From the NCBI RefSeq assembly GCF_025564085.1, contig NZ_JAMGZJ010000069.1:107506-171505 (forward strand): a stretch of 64,000 nt of DNA, in the 5' to 3' direction. This DNA comes from Silvania confinis. GTDB taxonomy: Bacteria > Pseudomonadota > Gammaproteobacteria > Enterobacterales > Enterobacteriaceae. The notes beneath the pieces were generated by a model, which did not search any database, was not told the DNA's origin, and was given only the letters and a program-made list of their open reading frames with translations. Made by a program: the position numbers and the translations under genes. Numbering within the stretch: position 1 is the stretch's first letter; each line of letters begins with the position of its first letter. This document shows, piece by piece, positions 44,084 through 52,083 of this stretch.

Positions 44084-45603
44084 GGCGTCGGCTCCGTCGT
44101 GGAACGATACAGATTTTCCAGCAGGCCGGACGGCGAGACCTCGAGATTCTCGAACCACTGATTCACCTGCGGGCTGCTGCTGGCGGTGGGCTGGAGATCT
44201 TTTTGATTCACCCCTTCGCCTTTCTTCAAATCCTGTTTAATTTCGTCGGGCTTGTAGTCCTGCTCTTTGCCCTGCGCGCCCTGCCGGTCGCGCTCTTTCT
44301 GGCGCAGCTGCATGATGATGTTGGCAATCGCGGCGCGGTTCTGCTGCGCCAGCGTCCAGTCCGGGCGCAGGCTTAAGGCGCGATCGTAGCTGTTCAGCGC
44401 CTGCTGCCACTGTTTTTGCTGGGCATAACTGTTACCGAGCCACAGCAGGGTATCGGTGGTCTGCGGTGCCTGGCGAAACGCGGCCGCGGCCGCGACAAAA
44501 TCCTCGGCACGGTAGTACGCAATCCCCTGCCAGAGCGGATCCTGGAAGCGTTGCGCCGCCTGTTGATAGTCGCCGTGATTAAAAGCGATTTGTCCCTGCA
44601 TATCCGGGCTGACCCACGCATCCTGCCAGGCCGCATGGCCTTGCGGCGCGTACAGCAGCGGCATCAGCACCACCAGCCAGCAAATCAGCTGTCGGCGACC
44701 GAACAGCAGTAACAGCAGCATCGGGATCACCAGCAGATAGCCGCTGTTTTTCCAGTGCAGATCGCCGCGGGCGTTATTTTGCGCCGCCACCGACTGCTGA
44801 ATATGGCTGGCGATGACCGCCAGATCGCTGTCATCGCTGGTCACCAGCGTCACCGGAATGCCACCATCGCGCAGCTTAGTGAAGCGCTCGACGTTAAGAC
44901 GGGTGTCGATCCCGCGCTGGGCGTAGCTTTCCGGTAACGCTCCCCCGCGCGCCGTGCCCGGCACCCAGATTTGTAGCGGTAATGTCTGCTGCGCCAGCCA
45001 GTCGGCCTCCTGCGCGGAAAGGGTATCGGCAATCAGGATGATGTTGCGCGGTGCATCGGGCGATTCCGGCATGTTTTTGATTGCCAGATCCAACGCCTGT
45101 TTTAACCCTGAGCCTTCTCCTTCGGGCAGCAGGCCCGGATTTTGCGCATGCAAAAACAGAGAATAAAACGTCGGATCGACGGTCAGCGGCGTGGTGAGGT
45201 ACGCGTTGGCGTGGTACACCACCAGTCCAAAATGGGTGCCCGTTGAGCGCGACATCAGCTGCATAATTTTGCTCTGCATCCGCTGATGACGACTGGGGGC
45301 GAGATCCTGAGCGTACATCGCCGGATCCTGCTGCAGCACTACCATCAGATTGCTTTGCGGCGTCAGGGCGGCGGGCAGTTCGCGCTGCCAGGTGGGGCCC
45401 GCCAGCGCAATCACCCCCAGCGCACACAGCCACGGCAGCACCCGGGTCAGGCGTTTTTTACGCCCGATAATCAACGCCCGGGCAAAGGGTTTGTCCATAA
45501 TCTGCAGCCAGGCGCTGCGCTGACCGCTGGCCACAAACCACAGCAATCCGCACAGCAGCAGACCCACTAACCACCAGGGATGGGTAAAGTGAAAATCACT
45601 CAT
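44080..45603 (-). CDS. BatB/BatC-like membrane protein: degenerate VWA domain plus TPRs
   Basis: 507 residues from the ATG at 45603, in ATGA overlap with the upstream gene. Two N-terminal membrane helices (WWLVGLLLCGLLWFV; VLPWLCALGVIAL) precede a von Willebrand A domain. Its MIDAS site is lost: where BatB has DxSxS before M-YAQDLAPSR, this protein has QQDPA (91-95). A further membrane pair (LLVIPMLLLLLFG, LICWLVVLMPLL) is followed by periplasmic TPR repeats (IAYYRAEDFVAAAAAF, LGNSYAQQKQWQQALNSYDRALSLRPDW). The tail is charged, QKERDRQGAQGKEQDYKP onward. It combines what are separate BatB and BatC proteins in other bacteria. Confidence 0.85.
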   Translation of the reverse strand: MSDFHFTHPWWLVGLLLCGLLWFVASGQRSAWLQIMDKPFARALIIGRKKRLTRVLPWLCALGVIALAGPTWQRELPAALTPQSNLMVVLQQDPAMYAQDLAPSRHQRMQSKIMQLMSRSTGTHFGLVVYHANAYLTTPLTVDPTFYSLFLHAQNPGLLPEGEGSGLKQALDLAIKNMPESPDAPRNIILIADTLSAQEADWLAQQTLPLQIWVPGTARGGALPESYAQRGIDTRLNVERFTKLRDGGIPVTLVTSDDSDLAVIASHIQQSVAAQNNARGDLHWKNSGYLLVIPMLLLLLFGRRQLICWLVVLMPLLYAPQGHAAWQDAWVSPDMQGQIAFNHGDYQQAAQRFQDPLWQGIAYYRAEDFVAAAAAFRQAPQTTDTLLWLGNSYAQQKQWQQALNSYDRALSLRPDWTLAQQNRAAIANIIMQLRQKERDRQGAQGKEQDYKPDEIKQDLKKGEGVNQKDLQPTASSSPQVNQWFENLEVSPSGLLENLYRSTTEPTP

Positions 45604-46577
45604 GCGGTTTTCTCCCGAATAACGCGCCCGACCGCAAGCAAGATCAGTAGCCCCAGCGCCAGCAGCAGCGGCCACTGGAACAGCGGCAGATGCCACGACC
45701 AGCCAATCGACTTCACCTGTACCGGGGTGATGGCGTCGATCGCCTGCCAGACGCTGTCCAGCGCCGCCCCGGTATTGGCGGCGGTCCAGGCTTTGCCTCC
45801 GGTGATCTCAGCGATGTTCTGCATCAGGGCCAGATCCACTTTGTCGTCGCCGGTACTGTTCGGGTCGCCAAAGGCAATGGTGTGTACCTGAACGTGGTGG
45901 TCGGCGGCCAGCTGCGCCGCCAGCGCCGGTGCCAGCTGCGAGGCGGTATCGTTGCCGTCGGTCAGCAGGATCGCCAGCTTGCTGGCATCAGTGTGGGTGG
46001 TGCTGTCGAGCAACTTGACGGCCACGCCCAGCGCATCACCGATCGCCGTCTGCTGGCCAATCATGCCGGGCGAGAGCTGGTCAATGCGCGTTTGCAGGGC
46101 CTGTTTGTCTTCGCTGACCGGGGCAAAAGGCCAGGCCTGGCTGGCAAAAATCACCAGCCCGATGCGGTCGGTTTTGCGTCCGGCGACGAATTTCCGAACC
46201 GAGTCCTGCACCGCCTGCAGGCGCGTCACCCCGCCCTGAACGTCGTTTTTGGCCATAGAGCCAGAGACATCCAGAATCAGCACCAGGTCGCGCATCGGCT
46301 TCTGGATATGCTGCGGCGGGGTCAGGTATTCCGGGCGACTGAGGGCAGCCACCAGCAGGATCCACACCAGCCAGAACAGCAGGCTGGAGAGTTTACTGGT
46401 GCGGACCGGCTGGCTGTTCAGCTTCAGTTCGTCGATCAACTCCGGTAAAAAAGGCACCCGCACCTGCTCATTCACTTCACGATCCTGCGACAAGAAATAG
46501 CGGCCGATCAGCGGCAGAAAAATCAGTAACCCCGCCCACGGCCAGGCGAAATCAATGCGGCTCAGTAACTCAGACAT
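45600..46577 (-). CDS. BatA-like VWA-domain membrane protein
   Basis: 325 residues. An N-terminal helix pair (WAGLLIFLPLIGRYFL and LLFWLVWILLVAALSRP) is followed by a VWA domain with an intact MIDAS: D103-V-S105-G-S107 in LILDVSGSMAKND, later TDGNDT supplying the Thr/Asp. A C-terminal helix (WPLLLALGLLILLAVG) anchors it. BatA-type proteins partner MoxR AAA+ ATPases in chaperone-like complexes at the inner membrane. It overlaps the DUF4381 gene by eight bases and the BatB-like gene by four, which fits strict co-production. Confidence 0.9.
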   Translation of the reverse strand: MSELLSRIDFAWPWAGLLIFLPLIGRYFLSQDREVNEQVRVPFLPELIDELKLNSQPVRTSKLSSLLFWLVWILLVAALSRPEYLTPPQHIQKPMRDLVLILDVSGSMAKNDVQGGVTRLQAVQDSVRKFVAGRKTDRIGLVIFASQAWPFAPVSEDKQALQTRIDQLSPGMIGQQTAIGDALGVAVKLLDSTTHTDASKLAILLTDGNDTASQLAPALAAQLAADHHVQVHTIAFGDPNSTGDDKVDLALMQNIAEITGGKAWTAANTGAALDSVWQAIDAITPVQVKSIGWSWHLPLFQWPLLLALGLLILLAVGRVIREKTA

Positions 46578-47010
46578 TGGGTAATTTCTCCAGCCAGTGT
46601 TTAAGCTGAACCTGCAGACGCGCGCTGTGGCTGGCGTCGAGCTGGTTGTCGGGCTGGCAATATTTCGCGTTCAGCTGCTGGCGCAGATCGGGGTCGATGG
46701 CCACTTGCTGCAAAAATTGTTCGGGGGAAAGGGTCTGGCTAACCCTGCTGCGCGGCTGGTGCATCAGCTGGATGCGTTTGATCAACGCCAGCCAGCCGTC
46801 GACGCTGTGCGGGTGTTGCAATGCGGCCAGCGCCTCGCGTCGCCAGGCGTTACGCCGCCAGCGAGCCAGGCGAAACAGGATAAAGATCAGCAGCGCGATG
46901 ACCAGCACCACGCCCGTCCCCCACCAGCCCGGCGGCAGCGGCAACCATGAAATATCCTGCGGTAGCGCCGGAACGGCAAGCTCCGGCACGCTAAAGCCTT
47001 TCTCCAGCAT
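46570..47010 (-). CDS. DUF4381 single-pass membrane protein
   Basis: 146 residues with a Pro-rich N-terminus (ELAVPALPQDISWLPLPPGWW) typical of DUF4381, one membrane helix (GVVLVIALLIFILFRLARW), then a basic cytoplasmic domain with helical repeats (WRREALAALQHPHS, LSPEQFLQQVAIDPDLRQQL). The family is found almost always between DUF58 and BatA genes in MoxR operons. It may couple the ATPase to the VWA proteins; that role is inference. It starts directly after the DUF58 stop codon. Confidence 0.85.
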   Translation of the reverse strand: MLEKGFSVPELAVPALPQDISWLPLPPGWWGTGVVLVIALLIFILFRLARWRRNAWRREALAALQHPHSVDGWLALIKRIQLMHQPRSRVSQTLSPEQFLQQVAIDPDLRQQLNAKYCQPDNQLDASHSARLQVQLKHWLEKLPNV

Positions 47011-47916
47011 TCAGACTCCCTTTTGTAGCTGTTTGATCAGGTCCTGGGCGACCACAATCTGATTGACGCGGACGCCGAGGCGCGTCAGGCGATTTTCAAG
47101 ACGCGCCAGCCGGGCGGTGATGCTCTGCTGGATGGCCCCTTGCAGATGCGGTGACAGGGAAAACGCCGCGTCATGCCCCTGATAGCGGGCGGCTAAATCG
47201 CCGTGCGACGGCAGCCGCAGATGCAGATCGTCCAGGGTGACAAAGGCGCTGATTTCGCAGCGACGGCGCAGCGCGGCAAGCAGCGCTTCCGCGGGGGCGT
47301 CCAGATCGTGAAAATCACTTAACACCGCCACCCACGCACCGCTGGGGATCAGCTGACTGGCGCGTTGCAATACGCTGGTGAGGGTGACTGTAGCCGGGGG
47401 TTCAGCGGGATAGCGGGCGGGCAACGCCTGGTTGTAGCGCAGCACATCGTCCAGCACGGCGTGTAAATTGCTGGCCGGGGAGCGGCATTTTTGCAGGCTG
47501 AGGTCGTCGTCGCCGAACACCAGGCTACCGATACGATCGCCATCGTGCCAGCTTCGCCACGCCAGCAGCCCGGCAATTTTGGCGGCGGCAACGGATTTGG
47601 TCTGCCCACGGGTAGAAAAGTACATATCCAGCCGCTGGTCGACAATCAGAAACACCGGGCGCTCGCGCTCTTCGTTATACAGGCGGATCCACGGCGTGCG
47701 CAGGCGGGCGGTGGCCTGCCAGTCGATCAGGCGCACGTCGTCACCCGGCTGATAGCGGCGCAGACTGTCAAAATTCAGCCCGCGCCCCTGCTGGCGGGAG
47801 ACGCGCTCACCGGCCAGTGCGCCGGGCGGGATTTGCCCCGGTGGATTCGACAGCAGCCGGGCAGCACCGGCCAGCGCCATTAGCGTGTCGCGGTCGACCT
47901 GCAGTGCGCTGTCCAT
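47011..47916 (-). CDS. DUF58 protein of a MoxR operon
   Basis: 301 residues from the ATG at 47916, in TGATG overlap with moxR; a GTG one codon earlier is possible. The DUF58 signature is plain: RRYQPGDDVRLIDWQATARL, about 53-72, followed by a VWA-like core (PVFLIVDQRLDMYFST; RIGSLVFGDDDLSL; VAVLSDFHDLDAP). A membrane segment is absent, so it is cytosolic. DUF58 proteins are assumed to bridge MoxR ATPases to client proteins. It sits in the canonical MoxR-DUF58-DUF4381-BatA order. Confidence 0.9.
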   Translation of the reverse strand: MDSALQVDRDTLMALAGAARLLSNPPGQIPPGALAGERVSRQQGRGLNFDSLRRYQPGDDVRLIDWQATARLRTPWIRLYNEERERPVFLIVDQRLDMYFSTRGQTKSVAAAKIAGLLAWRSWHDGDRIGSLVFGDDDLSLQKCRSPASNLHAVLDDVLRYNQALPARYPAEPPATVTLTSVLQRASQLIPSGAWVAVLSDFHDLDAPAEALLAALRRRCEISAFVTLDDLHLRLPSHGDLAARYQGHDAAFSLSPHLQGAIQQSITARLARLENRLTRLGVRVNQIVVAQDLIKQLQKGV

Positions 47917-48914
47917 CACGCCACCACGGCGTCGAGCAACATGCGGACAATGTCGTCCGGTGAGCAGTTATCGGCATTGGCCTGATAGCTGAGCATCAGA
48001 CGATGGCGCAACACCGCCGGGGCGACGTGCTGAATATCTTCCGGCATTACCGCGTCGCGCCCTTCCAGCCAGGCCAGCGCCCGACCGCACCGGTCCAGCG
48101 CCAGCGTGCCGCGCGGGCTGACGCCAATCGAGATGTAGCCCGCCAGGGTGTCGCTGACTGCCTGCGGATGGCGGGTCATGTTCACCAGATTAACAATGTA
48201 ATTTTCAACCGTCGGCGCAACGTAAATGGCCGAGATCTCCTGCCAGCAGCTGGCGATATCCTGCTGGGAGAGCATCAGGATGTCGGGCTCGGCCACAGCA
48301 GGCTCGGTGCTTTGCGCCTGATACTTCTGCTGCTGTTCGGCGCGCACCATCTGCATCACTTTCTGTTCGTTCTCGCCGGACGGGTAATCCACCAGCACTT
48401 TCATTAAAAAGCGGTCCAGCTGGGCTTCCGGCAGCGGCCAGGTGCCCTCCTGATCGACCGGGTTTTGCGTCGCCAGCACCATAAAGACGCCGGGCAGCGG
48501 CCAGGTTTTACCGGCCACGGTGACGTGGCGCTCTTCCATCGCCTCCAGCAGTGCCGACTGCACGCGCGCCGAGGCGCGGTTGATCTCATCGGCCAGAATG
48601 ATGTTGCCGAACACCGGCCCCGGACGAAAACGGAACTGATCTTCTTCGCGGGTGGCGTTTTGCTGGTAAATTTCGCTGCCGGTGATGTCGGAGGGCAGCA
48701 GATCCGGGGTGAACTGAATGCGGCGGAACTCCCCTTCCACATGGCGGGCCAGCTCGCGCACCGCGCGGGTTTTTGCCAGCCCCGGCAGCCCTTCGAGCAG
48801 CACGTGACCGTCACACAGCAGGGCCACAATCAGCATTCGTACCAGCGATTCCTGGCCTAACACCTGTTGATTCATGCGCTGCTCAAGCTGCAGCAGCTTT
48901 TCTCGGTTGGTCAT
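47916..48914 (-). CDS. MoxR-family AAA+ ATPase
   Basis: 332 residues. Walker A is GLPGLAKT at 42-49, Walker B IILADE at 105-110, sensor 1 within VLATQNPVDQEGTW, and the sensor-2/lid part includes GVSPRGTLALDRCGRALAW. All ATPase residues look intact. MoxR AAA+ proteins act with VWA proteins as chaperones that mature or insert cofactors into enzymes (methanol dehydrogenase, NO reductase and RuBisCO have such helpers). It overlaps the sulfatase-maturase gene as ATGA. That direct link suggests the client is the sulfatase or something acting with it. Confidence 0.93.
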   Translation of the reverse strand: MTNREKLLQLEQRMNQQVLGQESLVRMLIVALLCDGHVLLEGLPGLAKTRAVRELARHVEGEFRRIQFTPDLLPSDITGSEIYQQNATREEDQFRFRPGPVFGNIILADEINRASARVQSALLEAMEERHVTVAGKTWPLPGVFMVLATQNPVDQEGTWPLPEAQLDRFLMKVLVDYPSGENEQKVMQMVRAEQQQKYQAQSTEPAVAEPDILMLSQQDIASCWQEISAIYVAPTVENYIVNLVNMTRHPQAVSDTLAGYISIGVSPRGTLALDRCGRALAWLEGRDAVMPEDIQHVAPAVLRHRLMLSYQANADNCSPDDIVRMLLDAVVA

Positions 48915-50206
48915 TTGCGCAATCCCGTGAAGTCACGTTTCAAAAGCGTGGCGAGACCGACGAGGATCGGCTCGGCGTAGTTGAAGAAAGCTTTGATGCC
49001 AGGACACAGATAGTTAAGGCCAACTTCACCGTCCGGGGTGCGGACAATGCGGTTTTTCGGGCACTCGCCCCAGCACAATTTCAGGTACGGGCACTGTTTG
49101 CAGTAGTCCGGCAGGGTCTCTTTTTTGCCTAATCCAAACGCTTTCTGGCGTTCGGAAAAGGCCATATGTGCCAGTTTGGTGTCGGCGATATTGCCGATCT
49201 GGTATTCCGGGTAGACGTAGTGATCGCAGGAGTAGATGTCGCCGTTTTTCTCGACCGCCAGCCCTTTGCCGCAAAACTCAGAGGCGGTACAGATTTGCGC
49301 TGGCATCCCCATGGTTTGCGCCACCGCCGTTTCGAACAGGTTCACCTGCACGCGGCCCAGATCGTTATTGACCCACTCCTCGAACACCGTTTTCAGGAAG
49401 GTGCCCCAGTCTTCAGGATCGACCGACCAGTCGGTGACGATAGAATCCAAATCGCCCGGCCGCGCGCGGCGGCTGCCGGTCACCGGGATGGTGTCATCGC
49501 GCCAGAACTGCGGCGCAGTGACTTTAAAATCGACGGGTTCAACGCAGGGGTTGAACTGCACGTAGGTTGCACCCAGCTCGCGGGTGACGAACCGGTACAC
49601 TTCCAGTGGGAAGCGCGCATTGGTGCGGTTGACCGTCACCAGGGCATTAAACGGCACCTTGTACTTTTTAAGCGCCTCGACGCCCTTCATCACCAGATCG
49701 AAGGTCGGTTTGCCGCTGCGCGTAACGCGGTAGCGGTCGTGTAATTCTCGTGGACCGTCGATCGACAGCCCCACCAGAAAACGATGTTCTTTGAGAAATT
49801 CCGCCCACTTATCGTTAATCAGCACGCCATTAGTTTGTAAGTCGTTTTCAATGCGCTGACCGGGTTTTTGGTACTGCTTCTGGAATTTGACCACTTTTTC
49901 GTAAAACTCGAGCCCCATTAAGGTCGGCTCGCCGCCCTGCCAGGAGAACACCACCTGGTCGCCATCCTGACCGTCGATGTACTGGCGAATAAAGTTTTCC
50001 AGTACCTCGTCGCTCATGCCGGTATGCCGATCCTGATGCAGCAGGTCTTCTTTGTGCAGATAAAAACAGTATGAACAGTCGAGATTACAGGTCGAACCCG
50101 AGGGTTTCGCCATCACATGGAAGCGTCTTTTATATTCAGGCCCCTTGCCGTCGTACTTTTCAGCGGACGGTAACGCTTTAACCGGCAACGTAGTGCTGTA
50201 CTTCAT
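48911..50206 (-). CDS. Anaerobic sulfatase-maturating enzyme (radical SAM, anSME)
   Basis: 431 residues. The radical-SAM cluster motif CNLDCSYC spans C40-C47, and the GGEP-type SAM motif is in VVFSWQGGEPTLMG. The C-terminal SPASM region carries cysteines for two more 4Fe-4S clusters (ICTASEFCGKG, IYSCDHYVYP, YCKQCPYLKLCWGECPKNR, YLCPG). It converts the active-site Ser or Cys of type I sulfatases to formylglycine without oxygen, as AtsB and AslB do. It lies 50 bases after the sulfatase gene, its evident substrate, and overlaps moxR as ATGA. Confidence 0.94.
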   Translation of the reverse strand: MKYSTTLPVKALPSAEKYDGKGPEYKRRFHVMAKPSGSTCNLDCSYCFYLHKEDLLHQDRHTGMSDEVLENFIRQYIDGQDGDQVVFSWQGGEPTLMGLEFYEKVVKFQKQYQKPGQRIENDLQTNGVLINDKWAEFLKEHRFLVGLSIDGPRELHDRYRVTRSGKPTFDLVMKGVEALKKYKVPFNALVTVNRTNARFPLEVYRFVTRELGATYVQFNPCVEPVDFKVTAPQFWRDDTIPVTGSRRARPGDLDSIVTDWSVDPEDWGTFLKTVFEEWVNNDLGRVQVNLFETAVAQTMGMPAQICTASEFCGKGLAVEKNGDIYSCDHYVYPEYQIGNIADTKLAHMAFSERQKAFGLGKKETLPDYCKQCPYLKLCWGECPKNRIVRTPDGEVGLNYLCPGIKAFFNYAEPILVGLATLLKRDFTGLRK

Positions 50207-50256
50207 CGCAAACCCCTGATTACCGGGTGGTTACCCACCCGGGTTTATGACAGCAA

Positions 50257-51840
50257 TTAGTTACTCTTCGCGCCTTGCTCAATCAGCGACTGGACGTCAG
50301 ATACGGTGAACGAACCCGGTTTCTGACGCGGCGGGAACTCCTGGAAGCTTTGCAGCATTTCGCCTACGTATTTCTGCGCCCCACCCAGCAGGAACAGACG
50401 GCTGTAGAACCAGCTGTTGTAGTCCATACCGGTATCGCCTTTCTCCAGCGGATCGATTTCCAGATCGAACAGCATCGGTACGCGCAGCTTGGTGAACGGA
50501 TAGCGCCAGACGTCCATGCCGGTGTGTTCCTGGATCATAAAGTGCGCTTTCCAGCGGCCGTAACGGATGGCCAGCAGGTCACCGTCATCGCTCCAGTAGA
50601 AGAACTCTTTACGCGGGTCTTCACCTTTGCCCTGCAGGAAGTCGAGCTGGTTATACCCGTCGAGATGCACCTTGTAGTTCATCGAGGTGGTTTTATAGCC
50701 TTTAAGCAGCTGCTCTTTGATATCCGGTACGCCGGCTGCGGCGACCAGGGTCGGGAACCAGTCATTACTGGCGAAGATATCGTTGATCAAGGTGCCTGGT
50801 TTGACATGACCTGGCCATTTGATCATCGCCGGAACGCGGAAGCCGCCTTCCCAGCCGGTGTTTTTCTCACCGCGGAACGGGGTCATCCCGGAGTCAGGCC
50901 AGGTGGCGAGCATCGGGCCGTTATCGGTGGTGTACACCACAATGGTGTTATCTTCGATGCCGAGATCTTTAATCTTCTTCAGCACCTCACCCACCGTCTT
51001 GTCATGTTCCACCATGCCATCGGCATAGGTCCCCAACCCTGTCGCCCCTATGCTGGCGTCTTTCAGGTGGGTTTTGTTGTGCATACGGGTGGTGTTGTAC
51101 CAGGTAAAGAACGGCTTACCGGCTTTAACCTGACGTTCCATAAAGTCGTTATTGGCGGCCAGGGTTTCATCATCAACGGTGCCCATACGTTTGATGGTGA
51201 GTGGCCCGGTATCTTCAATTTTGCCGTCGGCGCTGCTCTTAATGACGCCGCGTGGGCCAAACTGTTTGCGGTATTCAGGATCTTTCGGGTAATCGGGGTT
51301 TTCTGGCTCTTCTTCGGCGTTCAGGTGGTACAGGTTGCCAAGGAATTCATCAAAACCGTGCGCAGTAGGCAGGAATTCGTCCCGGTCACCGAGGTGGTTT
51401 TTACCAAACTGCCCGGTGGCGTAGCCCAACTGCTTAAGAATATTGGCAATAGTCGGATCGTCCTTGCTAAGACCCTGCGGCGCACCCGGCATCCCCACTT
51501 TACTCATCCCGGTACGGAACGGCATTTGTCCGGTAATAAAAGAGGAACGCCCGGCCGTGGAACTTTGCTCGGCATAATACGACGTGAACTTGGCACCTTC
51601 ATTCGCAATACTATCAATATTCGGCGTCTTATAACCCATGGTTCCCTGGTTATAAGAACTTATATTCCAGTAACCTACATCATCACCAAATATGACAACA
51701 ATGTTAGGCTTCGAATTCTTTTGTTCTGGAGCAGTGGTCGTCGACGTAGCGGGCGCTGCATAGGCTGCGGTTATTGCACTCGATGCAAGTGTCAGCATAC
51801 TGGCCAACACTGTCCGCTTGAATGGAACGGTCTTGAGCAT
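50257..51840 (-). CDS. Periplasmic type I sulfatase (arylsulfatase-like, Ser-type)
   Basis: 527 residues from the ATG at 51840 behind AAGGAG; a longer frame to 51909 lacks a ribosome site. The signal peptide is VLASMLTLASSAITAAYA. Metal ligands appear in IVVIFGDDVGYWN (D53, D54). The maturation motif is S94-T-A-G-R98 followed by SSFITGQ, so the formylglycine precursor is serine, as in Klebsiella AtsA. Further active-site pieces are KNHLGDRDEFLPTAHGFDEF and VVYTTDNGP; K and H are the usual sulfate-binding residues. It should hydrolyse sulfate esters in the periplasm after anSME action. The substrate is unknown. First gene of a nine-gene operon. Confidence 0.93.
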   Translation of the reverse strand: MLKTVPFKRTVLASMLTLASSAITAAYAAPATSTTTAPEQKNSKPNIVVIFGDDVGYWNISSYNQGTMGYKTPNIDSIANEGAKFTSYYAEQSSTAGRSSFITGQMPFRTGMSKVGMPGAPQGLSKDDPTIANILKQLGYATGQFGKNHLGDRDEFLPTAHGFDEFLGNLYHLNAEEEPENPDYPKDPEYRKQFGPRGVIKSSADGKIEDTGPLTIKRMGTVDDETLAANNDFMERQVKAGKPFFTWYNTTRMHNKTHLKDASIGATGLGTYADGMVEHDKTVGEVLKKIKDLGIEDNTIVVYTTDNGPMLATWPDSGMTPFRGEKNTGWEGGFRVPAMIKWPGHVKPGTLINDIFASNDWFPTLVAAAGVPDIKEQLLKGYKTTSMNYKVHLDGYNQLDFLQGKGEDPRKEFFYWSDDGDLLAIRYGRWKAHFMIQEHTGMDVWRYPFTKLRVPMLFDLEIDPLEKGDTGMDYNSWFYSRLFLLGGAQKYVGEMLQSFQEFPPRQKPGSFTVSDVQSLIEQGAKSN

Positions 51841-52083
51841 GGTAGAACTCCTTTCGTTAGAGGCAAAAAAAGTATAGGAAACATATTCCTGATGCGATGC
51901 GTAATTCATTTAAAAATAAATATCAGTTCGCCCGCTAATTAAGCCTTTTATTCTGGAAGCCGCACCCGTCAGGTATCGCCCATACCTTTGACGGAAATAT
52001 TTAATTTTGAATTCCATTTCGCTGGTGTCAGGCAGGCTCTGGGCTTATTTTCCCCCGGTTATGTCAGCTATTCAGGAGAGTAC
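51841..52083. promoter_or_regulatory. Divergent promoter region, sulfatase operon / MscS channel
   Basis: 243 bases between the sulfatase and MscS starts. AGGTAT-CGCCC-ATACCT (51971-51987) is a perfect six-base-arm inverted repeat near the middle and a candidate operator. TATACT (leftward, about 51872-51877) is a possible -10 for the sulfatase operon. No regulator gene sits beside it. Confidence 0.5.

Noticed and set aside
50275..51942. 555-codon open frame opposite the sulfatase
   Set aside because: Exact mirror of a strongly supported gene; no ribosome site and no recognisable protein.
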